From: Bacillota bacterium
GTDB lineage: Bacteria > Bacillota > Clostridia > Lachnospirales > Cellulosilyticaceae
Length of the DNA stretch: 17,867 nt
Direction of reading: 5' to 3'
Assembly (NCBI GenBank): GCA_023393125.1
Contig: JAEWMQ010000049.1
Span: forward strand, 1-17,867
This document shows, piece after piece, positions 1-6,765 of this stretch. Under the pieces are notes generated by a model. It was not told the origin of the DNA and did not search any database. It worked only from the letters and a program-made list of their open reading frames with translations. A program made the translations under genes and the position numbers. Every line of letters starts with the position of its first letter. Position 1 is the stretch's first letter.

Positions 1-7
1 TAATGAA

Positions 8-74
8 GTAATTCTTATGGGTTTTAGGGCGAGTGTTTGAACGTAGTGAGTTTTCGCCCGTTCATAAGGATTAC
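8..74. repeat. Nested inverted-repeat element upstream of chemoreceptor gene
   Basis: The outer arms GTAATTCTTATG (8-19) and CATAAGGATTAC (63-74) pair over 12 positions with one G-T wobble. The inner arms GGGCGA (27-32) and TCGCCC (54-59) pair perfectly. The inner loop carries ACGTAGTGAG. A second loop-like stretch at about 93-102 carries GCGGAGTGAG, so the same motif appears twice. No T-run follows, so it is not a normal terminator. It may be an interspersed intergenic repeat, a structured RNA, or a leader of the chemoreceptor gene. I do not recognise a named family. I see no convincing promoter between here and 221. Confidence 0.5.
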
Positions 75-220
75 GAATTTAGAGTTTCTTAGCGGAGTGA
101 GATAGCAGCTGGAAGCAAGTACACTAGTTGGACTATATAGCGGCAACTTAACTTTATACAGTATTATTCAAATTTCAATTTGTAAGGGTGAATAGTTAAA
201 ACAGTACAGGAGGTAGCTCG

Positions 221-1921
221 TTGAAAGTAAGGCTTAACTTAAAGATTAAAGGTAGAATTTATGCCATGGTAATTCCTATAGTACTTATTATTAGTATTGT
301 ATTTTCGGGGGTAGGATTAGGCGTATATTGGGAAAATACTAAAAAAGATTTACAGCATGATGTCGAGATTAGTATGGCATTTTTTAATTATGTGCTAGAT
401 ACTAAGTACCCTGGGCCTTATGTTAAAATGGGGAATAAGATTTGTAAGAATAATACTAGCCTTAATAAAGACACTAATTTAAGGGAGTTAAAGAAGTATA
501 CAGGCAATGAATACACGATTTACTCTGATGATGTAAGTATCATAAGCACCATAGAAGGTGATGACTTCTTAGTAGGAAGTAAAGCTAATCAGGAGGTTAG
601 TGATACTGTATTAAAACAGGGAAAAGTATTTAATGGAATGGATCAGATTAATAATAAGAAGTATTATAGTCACTATGAGGCTATTACAGACGAAAATGGA
701 CAAATAATAGGAATGATATCTGTGGCAATTGACATGTCAGACTCAGTGGCACAGGTAATTAAATATGTTCAAATAGTGGCTTTATTAATGGTTATTCTGT
801 TAATTGCATCACTTATTGCAATGACGATTGTAGCGACGCGTATGAGTAATAGAATTTTAACTGTTAAAAAGCACATAGATGCCCTTAAAGAAAAGGATTT
901 TACTTATACTGCATCAGAGTATTTATTAGAGTTCTTAGATGAAACAGGAGAAATTAGCAGAAGTGTTAAGCAGATGCAACAAGATATTGCAACGACTTTA
1001 AAGGGAATCAATCAATTAGCTGAGCAGGTAAATGAGGAAGCTAAAGTCTTATCTAGTTCATCAGTAGAAATGTCAAAGGCAACAGAGAGTGTCACAATGA
1101 CAATACAAGGTGTTGCTCAAGGTGCAGTAGAGCAAGCAACAGATTTAGTTGACATTAATGAAGCTGCAAGACAACTTGGTGAGAGTGTTGTTAAGGTTAA
1201 AGATTCAGCTCATAGAATCGATGAGAATGCAGATCATATTAATGTAGTAGTTGAAAAAAATAGCAATGATGTAAAACAGTTATTTAGTAAGCTGGAAAAG
1301 TTCACAACTAATTTTGTAAATTATGCAGAGCAGATTAATGACTTTAAGATACATATTAATAAGATTGATGAGATCATATTAGCCATTGAGCGTATTTCAA
1401 GGCAAACCAATTTATTAGCACTTAATGCAGCAATTGAGGCAGCTAAAGCAGGAGATGCAGGTAAAGGCTTTTCTGTAGTGGCAGGTGAAATTGGAAAATT
1501 AGCAGAACAAACACAGATGGCTACTAAAAATATAGCAGAAATTATCAATAATGTTTCCGATCAAACCAAGCTATTAGTGAGTGGTACAATGGAGATGAAT
1601 GGAGAACTTAAAGAGCAGTCTACAGATTTAGGTGTGATGTTAAATTCTTTTGAAGAAATTTTTGTTGCCATAGAGGGTATCTTACCACAAATAAAATCAG
1701 TCAATGAAGAAGCAGAAATATTAGAGGTGCAAAAGAATAGTATTCTAAAACGTATAGAGAATACATCAACTATTGCAGAAGAAGTATCTGCTTCATGTGA
1801 AGAAGTGACTGCATCAACTGAGGAAGTGAATACTTCTACTTTACAAGTAGCAGAATCAGCAAATTCACTTAAAAGGATGATACAAGAGTTAAAAGACCAA
1901 GTGAGTATCTTTAAAGTGTAG
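221..1921 (+). CDS. Methyl-accepting chemotaxis protein with single periplasmic-type Cache sensor
   Basis: This is a transmembrane chemoreceptor that passes extracellular ligand signals to CheW/CheA. TM1 lies at about residues 14-36. The external domain at about 37-180 ends in a Cache-like stretch (YYSHYEAITDENGQIIGMIS). TM2 is at about 182-205, followed by a HAMP-like linker and a long helical coiled coil. The conserved signalling hairpin tip is at about 391-430 (ISRQTNLLALNAAIEAAKAG, then GKGFSVVAGEIGKLAEQT). The length of 566 residues is normal for the family. The start is TTG at 221, preceded by AGGAGG at 208-213 with 7-nt spacing. No che or flagellar genes lie beside it, so it is an orphan receptor. 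The ligand cannot be read from the sequence. Confidence 0.93.
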   Translation: MKVRLNLKIKGRIYAMVIPIVLIISIVFSGVGLGVYWENTKKDLQHDVEISMAFFNYVLDTKYPGPYVKMGNKICKNNTSLNKDTNLRELKKYTGNEYTIYSDDVSIISTIEGDDFLVGSKANQEVSDTVLKQGKVFNGMDQINNKKYYSHYEAITDENGQIIGMISVAIDMSDSVAQVIKYVQIVALLMVILLIASLIAMTIVATRMSNRILTVKKHIDALKEKDFTYTASEYLLEFLDETGEISRSVKQMQQDIATTLKGINQLAEQVNEEAKVLSSSSVEMSKATESVTMTIQGVAQGAVEQATDLVDINEAARQLGESVVKVKDSAHRIDENADHINVVVEKNSNDVKQLFSKLEKFTTNFVNYAEQINDFKIHINKIDEIILAIERISRQTNLLALNAAIEAAKAGDAGKGFSVVAGEIGKLAEQTQMATKNIAEIINNVSDQTKLLVSGTMEMNGELKEQSTDLGVMLNSFEEIFVAIEGILPQIKSVNEEAEILEVQKNSILKRIENTSTIAEEVSASCEEVTASTEEVNTSTLQVAESANSLKRMIQELKDQVSIFKV

Positions 1922-1945
1922 TATTTAGCTAGAAGGGCATATTAA

Positions 1946-1974
1946 AAGGGTTGTTATCAATGATAACAACCCTT
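1946..1974. terminator. Bidirectional stem-loop terminator between chemoreceptor gene and trhA
   Basis: The perfect 14-bp arms at 1946-1959 and 1961-1974 (AAGGGTTGTTATCA and its complement) are separated by one base, so in practice the loop is a few bases. The tail is U-rich on the minus strand (CCCTTTTAAT) and weaker on the plus strand. It sits between two convergent genes and can serve both. Confidence 0.75.
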
Positions 1975-1997
1975 CTGTGATTTAGTTTTAAAGGATA

Positions 1998-2639
1998 TTA
2001 AAGGACATATCGAAGAACAGCCCAGTAATGACATGCACTACCTAACAGAACAAAAATATGAAAGATTTCATGAAATCCAAAGTCAGGTGAAATATTAGGT
2101 TTTTTAGTGGCATAGATAATACCACCGATAGTATACATCAATCCTCCTAATAGTAGGTAAATGAAACCACCTAGAGAAAGAGAAGCGTAAAGAGGTTTAA
2201 GTGCAAAAAGAGCAATCCAACCCATTCCGATGTAAAGACCGGTAGAGAGCCAGCGTGGCATATTAATCCAGAATACCTTAAGGATAATGCCTATTATAGC
2301 TAGGCTCCAAACCGTAATAATAATACTCCACTTCCAGGCTCCTGTTAAAGAAAGCATACAAAATGGTGTATAGGAACCTGCAATTAAAATGAAAATCATG
2401 GAATGATCAAGCTTTTTTAATCTAAGTAAAATAGCATCTGTGGTGTGTACTAAGTGATAAATACCACTAGTTGTATATAGTGCTACTAAGCTCATGCCAA
2501 AAATAATAATGGAAACAATAGCTGTTGAGTTAAGGGAAATATCTGTTATATTAAGTAAAACGATTGTACCAATTAATGAAAGTACAGCACCAAATAAATG
2601 GGTTAATGCATTAATGGGTTCTCGTAAATAATGTTTCAT
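1998..2639 (-). CDS. trhA: TrhA / hemolysin III family membrane protein (PAQR-like)
   Basis: This is a seven-helix integral membrane protein of the hemolysin III/YqfA/PAQR superfamily. Members have been linked to membrane energetics and fluidity; a hydrolase role is suspected because the fold resembles adiponectin receptors. Visible family marks are the N-terminal EPINALTH (His14), SGIYH (His62), LDHSMIFILIAGSYTPF near residues 77-93, and the C-terminal HEIFH (His190, His194) with a further His204. The His residues are the likely metal ligands. The length of 213 residues is typical. ATG at 2639 is preceded on the minus strand by AGGAGATGAT, a good SD. It is convergent with the chemoreceptor gene and divergent from the DUF1836 gene. 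The name hemolysin is historical; nothing here implies a toxin. Confidence 0.9.
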   Translation of the reverse strand: MKHYLREPINALTHLFGAVLSLIGTIVLLNITDISLNSTAIVSIIIFGMSLVALYTTSGIYHLVHTTDAILLRLKKLDHSMIFILIAGSYTPFCMLSLTGAWKWSIIITVWSLAIIGIILKVFWINMPRWLSTGLYIGMGWIALFALKPLYASLSLGGFIYLLLGGLMYTIGGIIYATKKPNISPDFGFHEIFHIFVLLGSACHYWAVLRYVL

Positions 2640-2658
2640 AAAATCATCTCCTAAGGTT

Positions 2659-2683
2659 ACAAGTAGTTATTGAAACTACTTGT
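2659..2683. repeat. Perfect 10-bp inverted repeat in the trhA leader
   Basis: The arms ACAAGTAGTT (2659-2668) and AACTACTTGT (2674-2683) flank a 5-nt loop. It lies between the proposed trhA -10 box and its start codon. No T-run follows on either strand, so an operator or a 5' UTR hairpin is more likely than a terminator. No regulator family is recognised. Confidence 0.5.
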
Positions 2684-2695
2684 TATTATGTACAT

Positions 2696-2725
2696 AGTCT
2701 AACATATTATGCATGAATTGGTCAA
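2696..2725 (-). promoter_or_regulatory. Putative promoter of trhA
   Basis: On the minus strand, TTGACC (complement of 2720-2725) is followed after 18 nt by TAGACT (complement of 2696-2701). This resembles a SigA-type promoter and gives a leader of about 50 nt that contains the inverted repeat. Confidence 0.5.
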
Positions 2726-2830
2726 TAAAGTTTTTGAAATAATTTCACTTGATTTTAATAGGTGGGATGTGTATGATGAAAGTTATAAGGTGTAGTCTGT
2801 CAAGGTGGCAGAGTACTAATGGAGGATACT

Positions 2831-3445
2831 ATGGAAGACAAAGAGATTAGTGAATTAATAGAAACCTTAAAATTAGATGAAATAATAGAACCTCAAAGCA
2901 TTCCTAATTTAGACTTATATATGGATCAAGTGATTACTCTTTTTGAAGAAAAGCTAGCACATACCAAGAGAAATGAAGAAGATAAATTGCTTACAAAAAC
3001 AATGATTAATAATTATGCGAAGGATAAACTTCTGATGCCAGCTAAAAAAAAGAAATATACGAGAGAGCATATTATACTTATGATTCTTTTATATGAAATG
3101 AAGCAAGTTCTGACTATATCAGATATTAAAGCGTTATTTGGAACCATTATTAAAGAAGATCAAGTAGATGCCAAAAAGCTAGAAGAAATCTATCGTATTT
3201 ATTTAACTCTTAAGAAAAAGGGCGTTAATGACTTTAAGGAGCAAGTAGAAAAAGGTGAGGTTAACTTACAGCAGCAATTAGAAGCAAGTAGCTTAGCAAT
3301 GTTAGCAGCTGAAAAGGAAGAAGCTGCAGATAATAGCATAATGAAACCTAAAATAGAAGATATGCTTATGGTTATTATGCTTACACAAAAGGCAAACTAT
3401 TACAAACGCTTAGCAGAAAAAATAATAGATGAAAAAATAAAATAA
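2831..3445 (+). CDS. DUF1836 domain protein, putative MerR-like DNA-binding protein
   Basis: This is a soluble protein of 204 residues. It carries the DUF1836 signature: DLYMDQVITLFEEKL near residues 28-42, then TKTMINNYAKDKLLMP, KKKKYTREHI and MKQVLTISDIKALF across about 55-106. The second block resembles the winged helix of MerR-type regulators, so DNA binding is an inference from the family; its target is unknown. The rest is Lys/Glu-rich and helical. An in-frame ATG exists at 2819, but GGAGG at 2821-2825 lies inside that reading and is ideally spaced (5 nt) for the ATG at 2831, which I chose. It is a single-gene unit ending in a very strong terminator. Confidence 0.82.
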   Translation: MEDKEISELIETLKLDEIIEPQSIPNLDLYMDQVITLFEEKLAHTKRNEEDKLLTKTMINNYAKDKLLMPAKKKKYTREHIILMILLYEMKQVLTISDIKALFGTIIKEDQVDAKKLEEIYRIYLTLKKKGVNDFKEQVEKGEVNLQQQLEASSLAMLAAEKEEAADNSIMKPKIEDMLMVIMLTQKANYYKRLAEKIIDEKIK

Positions 3446-3453
3446 ATAAGAGA

Positions 3454-3501
3454 AAGAGGGTGTTACCTATCTCATTAATACGAGATAGGTAACACCCTCT
3501 T
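3454..3501. terminator. Strong bidirectional terminator between DUF1836 gene and pckA
   Basis: The 20-bp perfect arms at 3454-3473 and 3482-3501 (cores GAGGGTGTTACC and GGTAACACCCTC) enclose an 8-nt loop. The tail is TTGTGTTTCTT on the plus strand and TTTCTCTTATTTATT on the minus strand. It lies between convergent genes. Confidence 0.88.
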
Positions 3502-3541
3502 GTGTTTCTTGACTAGTACATGGAACTATCTAAATAATTAA

Positions 3542-5200
3542 TTAAGCATTTTTAGCTTCAGCAACTACTTTCTTTAATGCTTCAAGCGCATCAGCAGGAA
3601 GTTTATCGAAACCACCTTTTTCTGTGTCACGTGATGCAACGAAGTCTACACGGTCTTGCATACGTTTTTGTAATTGATCTACATATTCTTTATCAGAGAA
3701 GTCTGGAACAAAGCCTTCAACTTCCATAATTTCGATATCAGAGAATGGCCCCCATGGTTTAAAGGTAGCAACGCCTTCAACGATCGCTTCAAGTACACCG
3801 AGTGTATCTTTTGGTGTTACTTTTTTACCCATGAAATCTCCTGTATTAATAATGTAGCAATCTACATTTCTTTCAGCAACTAATGCTTTAAATTTTTCAT
3901 AGTCATTTACAAGTGGATAGGTTCTAAATGGATTAGCATATGGCTCAACTACTAAGGCATTTGGATCTACGCCAGGAGCAAGTCTTTCTGCACTTGTACG
4001 TTTGGTTGCAAGTGTAGCGCCCATAACAGAAGCAAGCTCAGCTCCGCTAAGTTTTACAACTGGTGGAATAGTAGGGTCTTTCATAATCCAGAAGATAGCA
4101 TTAACTGGCTCGTCAAATTTGTTAACACGGTTTGGTGACCAAAGAATAGATTTAACAGCACGGCCATTACCGTTACGTACATCTTCTGTAACAGGAACAA
4201 CTTTGCCATCTTCATCCATAGTAGCACCACAATTTTGCATTGTAACAAGATATTTATTATCTTCACAGGTAAGAGGATAATCTTGTGTTTTGTCAAAGTA
4301 AGCTGGCTCTAACGCAACTGAAGAACCATTTTCTGTAGAAATAACAAAAGCATCATCATGAAGTACAGTAATATCATATTTACCGCCATGTTGAGCGTGT
4401 GTAAGCGTTGACTTACCAGAACCAGAAAGGCCAAATACACCTGCTACGAAGGACTTACCATCTGGAAGATTATAACGTTTTTGACCACCGTGACAAGATG
4501 CATAACCATGACGATTAGCCATAGCCCAGGCAAGTGTTAATGTGCCTTTTTTGTGTTCACCGAAGTATCTCATACCAAGAATAGCAGCACAGTTGTGCTC
4601 TGGATCAAAGAATGTAAGTCCCATTGGATGATCTGGATGTGACCAGTCTGGGTCAGAGAAGATGTAAATATCACCATCTGGATACTCTTTAGATTCAGCA
4701 TACATTCTTGAAACTTCTTCATTAATAGCTTGGAAGTTCAATAACCAAGAATACATAATGTTTTCTTGAGTTTCAGGGATACATAGGTGAGCTTTTATAG
4801 AAAAATCTTTATCAAGTCCTACAATAGCTTGTGCATGATAAAGTTTCTTAGTACGTGCTTTATAGATGGCTTCACTTATTTTTAGTGCATATTCTCCTTG
4901 GTTAATTCCTGGTTCGCCCATAATCTTACGAGCAGCAGCAGCACGGCCACTTACAGCACCATCATTGAAAAGAAGAATCTTACTATCTTCATCAAGGCCT
5001 AAAAGTTCTGGTTTGTAAACAGGAATATCTGTTACTACAGTACCAGGAGAGTTTTTTGCTAACTTATAAGCTTCTTTTAGAGATGTTACAGGTATTACAT
5101 TATTACCATAGAATGCTGTTTCGATTGTAGTACGAATTTGGTGGAAAATAGGATTATTAGCTCCAATTTCAGTTCTAGGGAATCTTGATTTAGTTGACAT
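3542..5200 (-). CDS. pckA: Phosphoenolpyruvate carboxykinase (ATP)
   Basis: This cytosolic enzyme interconverts oxaloacetate + ATP with PEP + CO2 + ADP. In fermentative anaerobes it often runs in the carboxylating, ATP-forming direction. The P-loop GLSGSGKST is at residues 257-265 (Lys263), followed by the metal-binding HDDAF at 281-285. Upstream is RYFGEHKKGTLTLAWAMANR, matching the conserved GE-KKG block. Downstream are the ATKRTSAER and NTGDFMGKKVTPKDT stretches, equivalent to the AGTERG and NTG-GKRI-IKDT blocks of classical enzymes. The length of 552 residues is slightly above the usual 520-540. It differs from the E. coli type around the second kinase motif (HDDAF rather than DDEHGW). 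ATG at 5200 has AAGGAGGA upstream. It is monocistronic, with its own promoter and terminator. Confidence 0.93.
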   Translation of the reverse strand: MSTKSRFPRTEIGANNPIFHQIRTTIETAFYGNNVIPVTSLKEAYKLAKNSPGTVVTDIPVYKPELLGLDEDSKILLFNDGAVSGRAAAARKIMGEPGINQGEYALKISEAIYKARTKKLYHAQAIVGLDKDFSIKAHLCIPETQENIMYSWLLNFQAINEEVSRMYAESKEYPDGDIYIFSDPDWSHPDHPMGLTFFDPEHNCAAILGMRYFGEHKKGTLTLAWAMANRHGYASCHGGQKRYNLPDGKSFVAGVFGLSGSGKSTLTHAQHGGKYDITVLHDDAFVISTENGSSVALEPAYFDKTQDYPLTCEDNKYLVTMQNCGATMDEDGKVVPVTEDVRNGNGRAVKSILWSPNRVNKFDEPVNAIFWIMKDPTIPPVVKLSGAELASVMGATLATKRTSAERLAPGVDPNALVVEPYANPFRTYPLVNDYEKFKALVAERNVDCYIINTGDFMGKKVTPKDTLGVLEAIVEGVATFKPWGPFSDIEIMEVEGFVPDFSDKEYVDQLQKRMQDRVDFVASRDTEKGGFDKLPADALEALKKVVAEAKNA

Positions 5201-5251
5201 ATGTAAATCCTCCTTAAATTAAAAATAGTATGATGTATAGCACTTTGTTAA

Positions 5252-5274
5252 AGTTGAGATAAGCCTCTCTAACT
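5252..5274 (-). other. Possible 5'-terminal stem-loop of pckA mRNA
   Basis: On the minus strand the arms AGTTaGAGA and TCTCAACT (lower-case a is a bulge) pair over 8 bp with a 6-nt loop. The hairpin begins about where transcription from the pckA promoter would start. It could stabilise the mRNA or serve as a regulator site (inference). Confidence 0.4.
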
Positions 5275-5277
5275 ATA

Positions 5278-5306
5278 ATTATCTTGCATTTCTTTGAATA
5301 AGTCAA
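5278..5306 (-). promoter_or_regulatory. Promoter of pckA
   Basis: On the minus strand, TTGACT (complement of 5301-5306), a 17-nt spacer and GATAAT (complement of 5278-5283) form a near-consensus SigA-type promoter. The expected leader is about 70 nt. The rest of the 5201-5475 gap is very AT-rich. For the plus-strand gene it shows only a TTGACT at 5383 with no matching -10 box. Confidence 0.72.
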
Positions 5307-5475
5307 CAAATATACAGACTAAATAAAATATTATACAAAATTATAATAAATATAAAAAATAAAGTAAATTAATGCTGTATATTTGACTCGTTTTATAAAA
5401 AAACAACAGGGAAATAGGCATATATTCATAATTTTATTTAGGGGGAATATAATTTTCTAGGGGGTGATAATAGAT

Positions 5476-6765
5476 ATGGAAGAAAAGAATGAATATAGAA
5501 AATTATTTAATGGCATAGAGGTACCGGTAAAACTTTTAAATGGAGAATATGTGTGTCCTATTAATTTTGACAATGCAGCTACGACCCCTCCCTTAAAAAA
5601 AGTAGATGAGTTTATCAATGAAAATGTTATGATGTATGGTTCTGTCGGTAGGGGTGGGCACAAGTCTTCCTATTGCACTGGAGCTTATGAAATATCAAGA
5701 GAGGAAGTGCTTGATTTTTTTGGATTAAAACCTAATGATGGCTACGAAGTGATTTATGTTAAAAATACCACAGAAGGAATCAACCTTTTAGCAAATCTCT
5801 TATGTAATCATAATCATAGCAAAGTATTATTAACGCGTATGGAACATCATGCCAATGACCTACCGTGGAGAAATGTGGCACAGCCTTTTTATGCAGAGGT
5901 AGATGGGGGTATGGGGAAATTACACCTAGAACATTTAGAAGACAGATTAAAGAAGGCACAGGGGACAATTCAATATGTTAGTGTTACAGCAGCTAGTAAT
6001 GTAACAGGTTATATAACACCTATTCATGATATTGCCAAACTAGTTCATCGATATGGTGCTAGGCTTATTGTTGATGCCGCACAATTAGTAGCACATAGAG
6101 AAATAGATATTAAGGGAAAGGCAAAGGATGAAGCCATTGATTTCCTAGTGTTTTCTGGACACAAAATGTATGCGCCATTTGGTAGTGGAGTAGTCATCGC
6201 TCAAAAGGAAATATTAGAAAAATGTCCTCCTTTTCTAAGAGGAGGAGGAAGTGTTTCTTTTGTACTTGATCATGATGTCTATTACAAGAATACGCCTTAT
6301 AAAGACGAAGCAGGAACACCCAACTTTTTAGGAGTTATGTCCATTGTTGCAGCCATGACAGTTTTAAAGAAAGTAGGTTTTGATGCCATACAAACACATG
6401 AAGATTTTCTTAGAAAACGATTATTATTGGGACTCAAAGAAATTCCTAAAGTGATATTATATGGCGATTATTTAGAGCAAAATAGAGTAGGGGTTATACC
6501 TTTTAATATACAGGGCATACATCAAGATCAAGTAGGGCAGCTTCTTCAAGATGAAAGAGGAATAGCAGTTAGAACAGGTTGTTTTTGTGCACAGCCTTAT
6601 GTGATGCGCCTTTTAGGGATAGAGGATGAAGAGAGGTATCAATATTTAATTAATCCAAAGCTTGAAAAACCTGGCATAGTAAGAGCAAGCTTTGGGCTAT
6701 ATAATACGGAGGAAGAAGTAGATGAATTTTTAAATGTCATAGATATGATTTCAAAGCGTTATTAA
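5476..6765 (+). CDS. Class V aminotransferase, cysteine-desulfurase-like
   Basis: This is a PLP enzyme of the NifS/SufS fold group, probably moving sulfur from cysteine. It shows FDNAATTP near the N-terminus, TRMEHHANDLPW (PLP-stacking His), IVDAAQ (PLP-binding Asp) and FSGHKMYAPFGSGV with the Schiff-base lysine Lys230. A late RTGCFCAQP loop has Cys369 and Cys371 at the position of the SufS RTGHHCAQP loop. The length of 429 residues fits the family. A GTG at 5464 is in frame, but AGGGGGTGAT (5459-5468) spaced 7 nt from ATG 5476 is a strong SD for the later start. No SufU, IscU or other Fe-S genes are nearby, so the sulfur acceptor is unknown. Its stop overlaps that of the convergent flippase gene by 4 nt. 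Confidence 0.85.
   Translation: MEEKNEYRKLFNGIEVPVKLLNGEYVCPINFDNAATTPPLKKVDEFINENVMMYGSVGRGGHKSSYCTGAYEISREEVLDFFGLKPNDGYEVIYVKNTTEGINLLANLLCNHNHSKVLLTRMEHHANDLPWRNVAQPFYAEVDGGMGKLHLEHLEDRLKKAQGTIQYVSVTAASNVTGYITPIHDIAKLVHRYGARLIVDAAQLVAHREIDIKGKAKDEAIDFLVFSGHKMYAPFGSGVVIAQKEILEKCPPFLRGGGSVSFVLDHDVYYKNTPYKDEAGTPNFLGVMSIVAAMTVLKKVGFDAIQTHEDFLRKRLLLGLKEIPKVILYGDYLEQNRVGVIPFNIQGIHQDQVGQLLQDERGIAVRTGCFCAQPYVMRLLGIEDEERYQYLINPKLEKPGIVRASFGLYNTEEEVDEFLNVIDMISKRY

Noticed and set aside
4002..4296. Open frames on both strands within pckA
   Set aside because: They are alternative frames of a conserved, high-confidence enzyme gene.
5371..5426. Promoter for the aminotransferase gene from TTGACT at 5383-5388
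   Set aside because: No acceptable -10 box lies 16-18 nt downstream; TATATT at 5421 is too far away.
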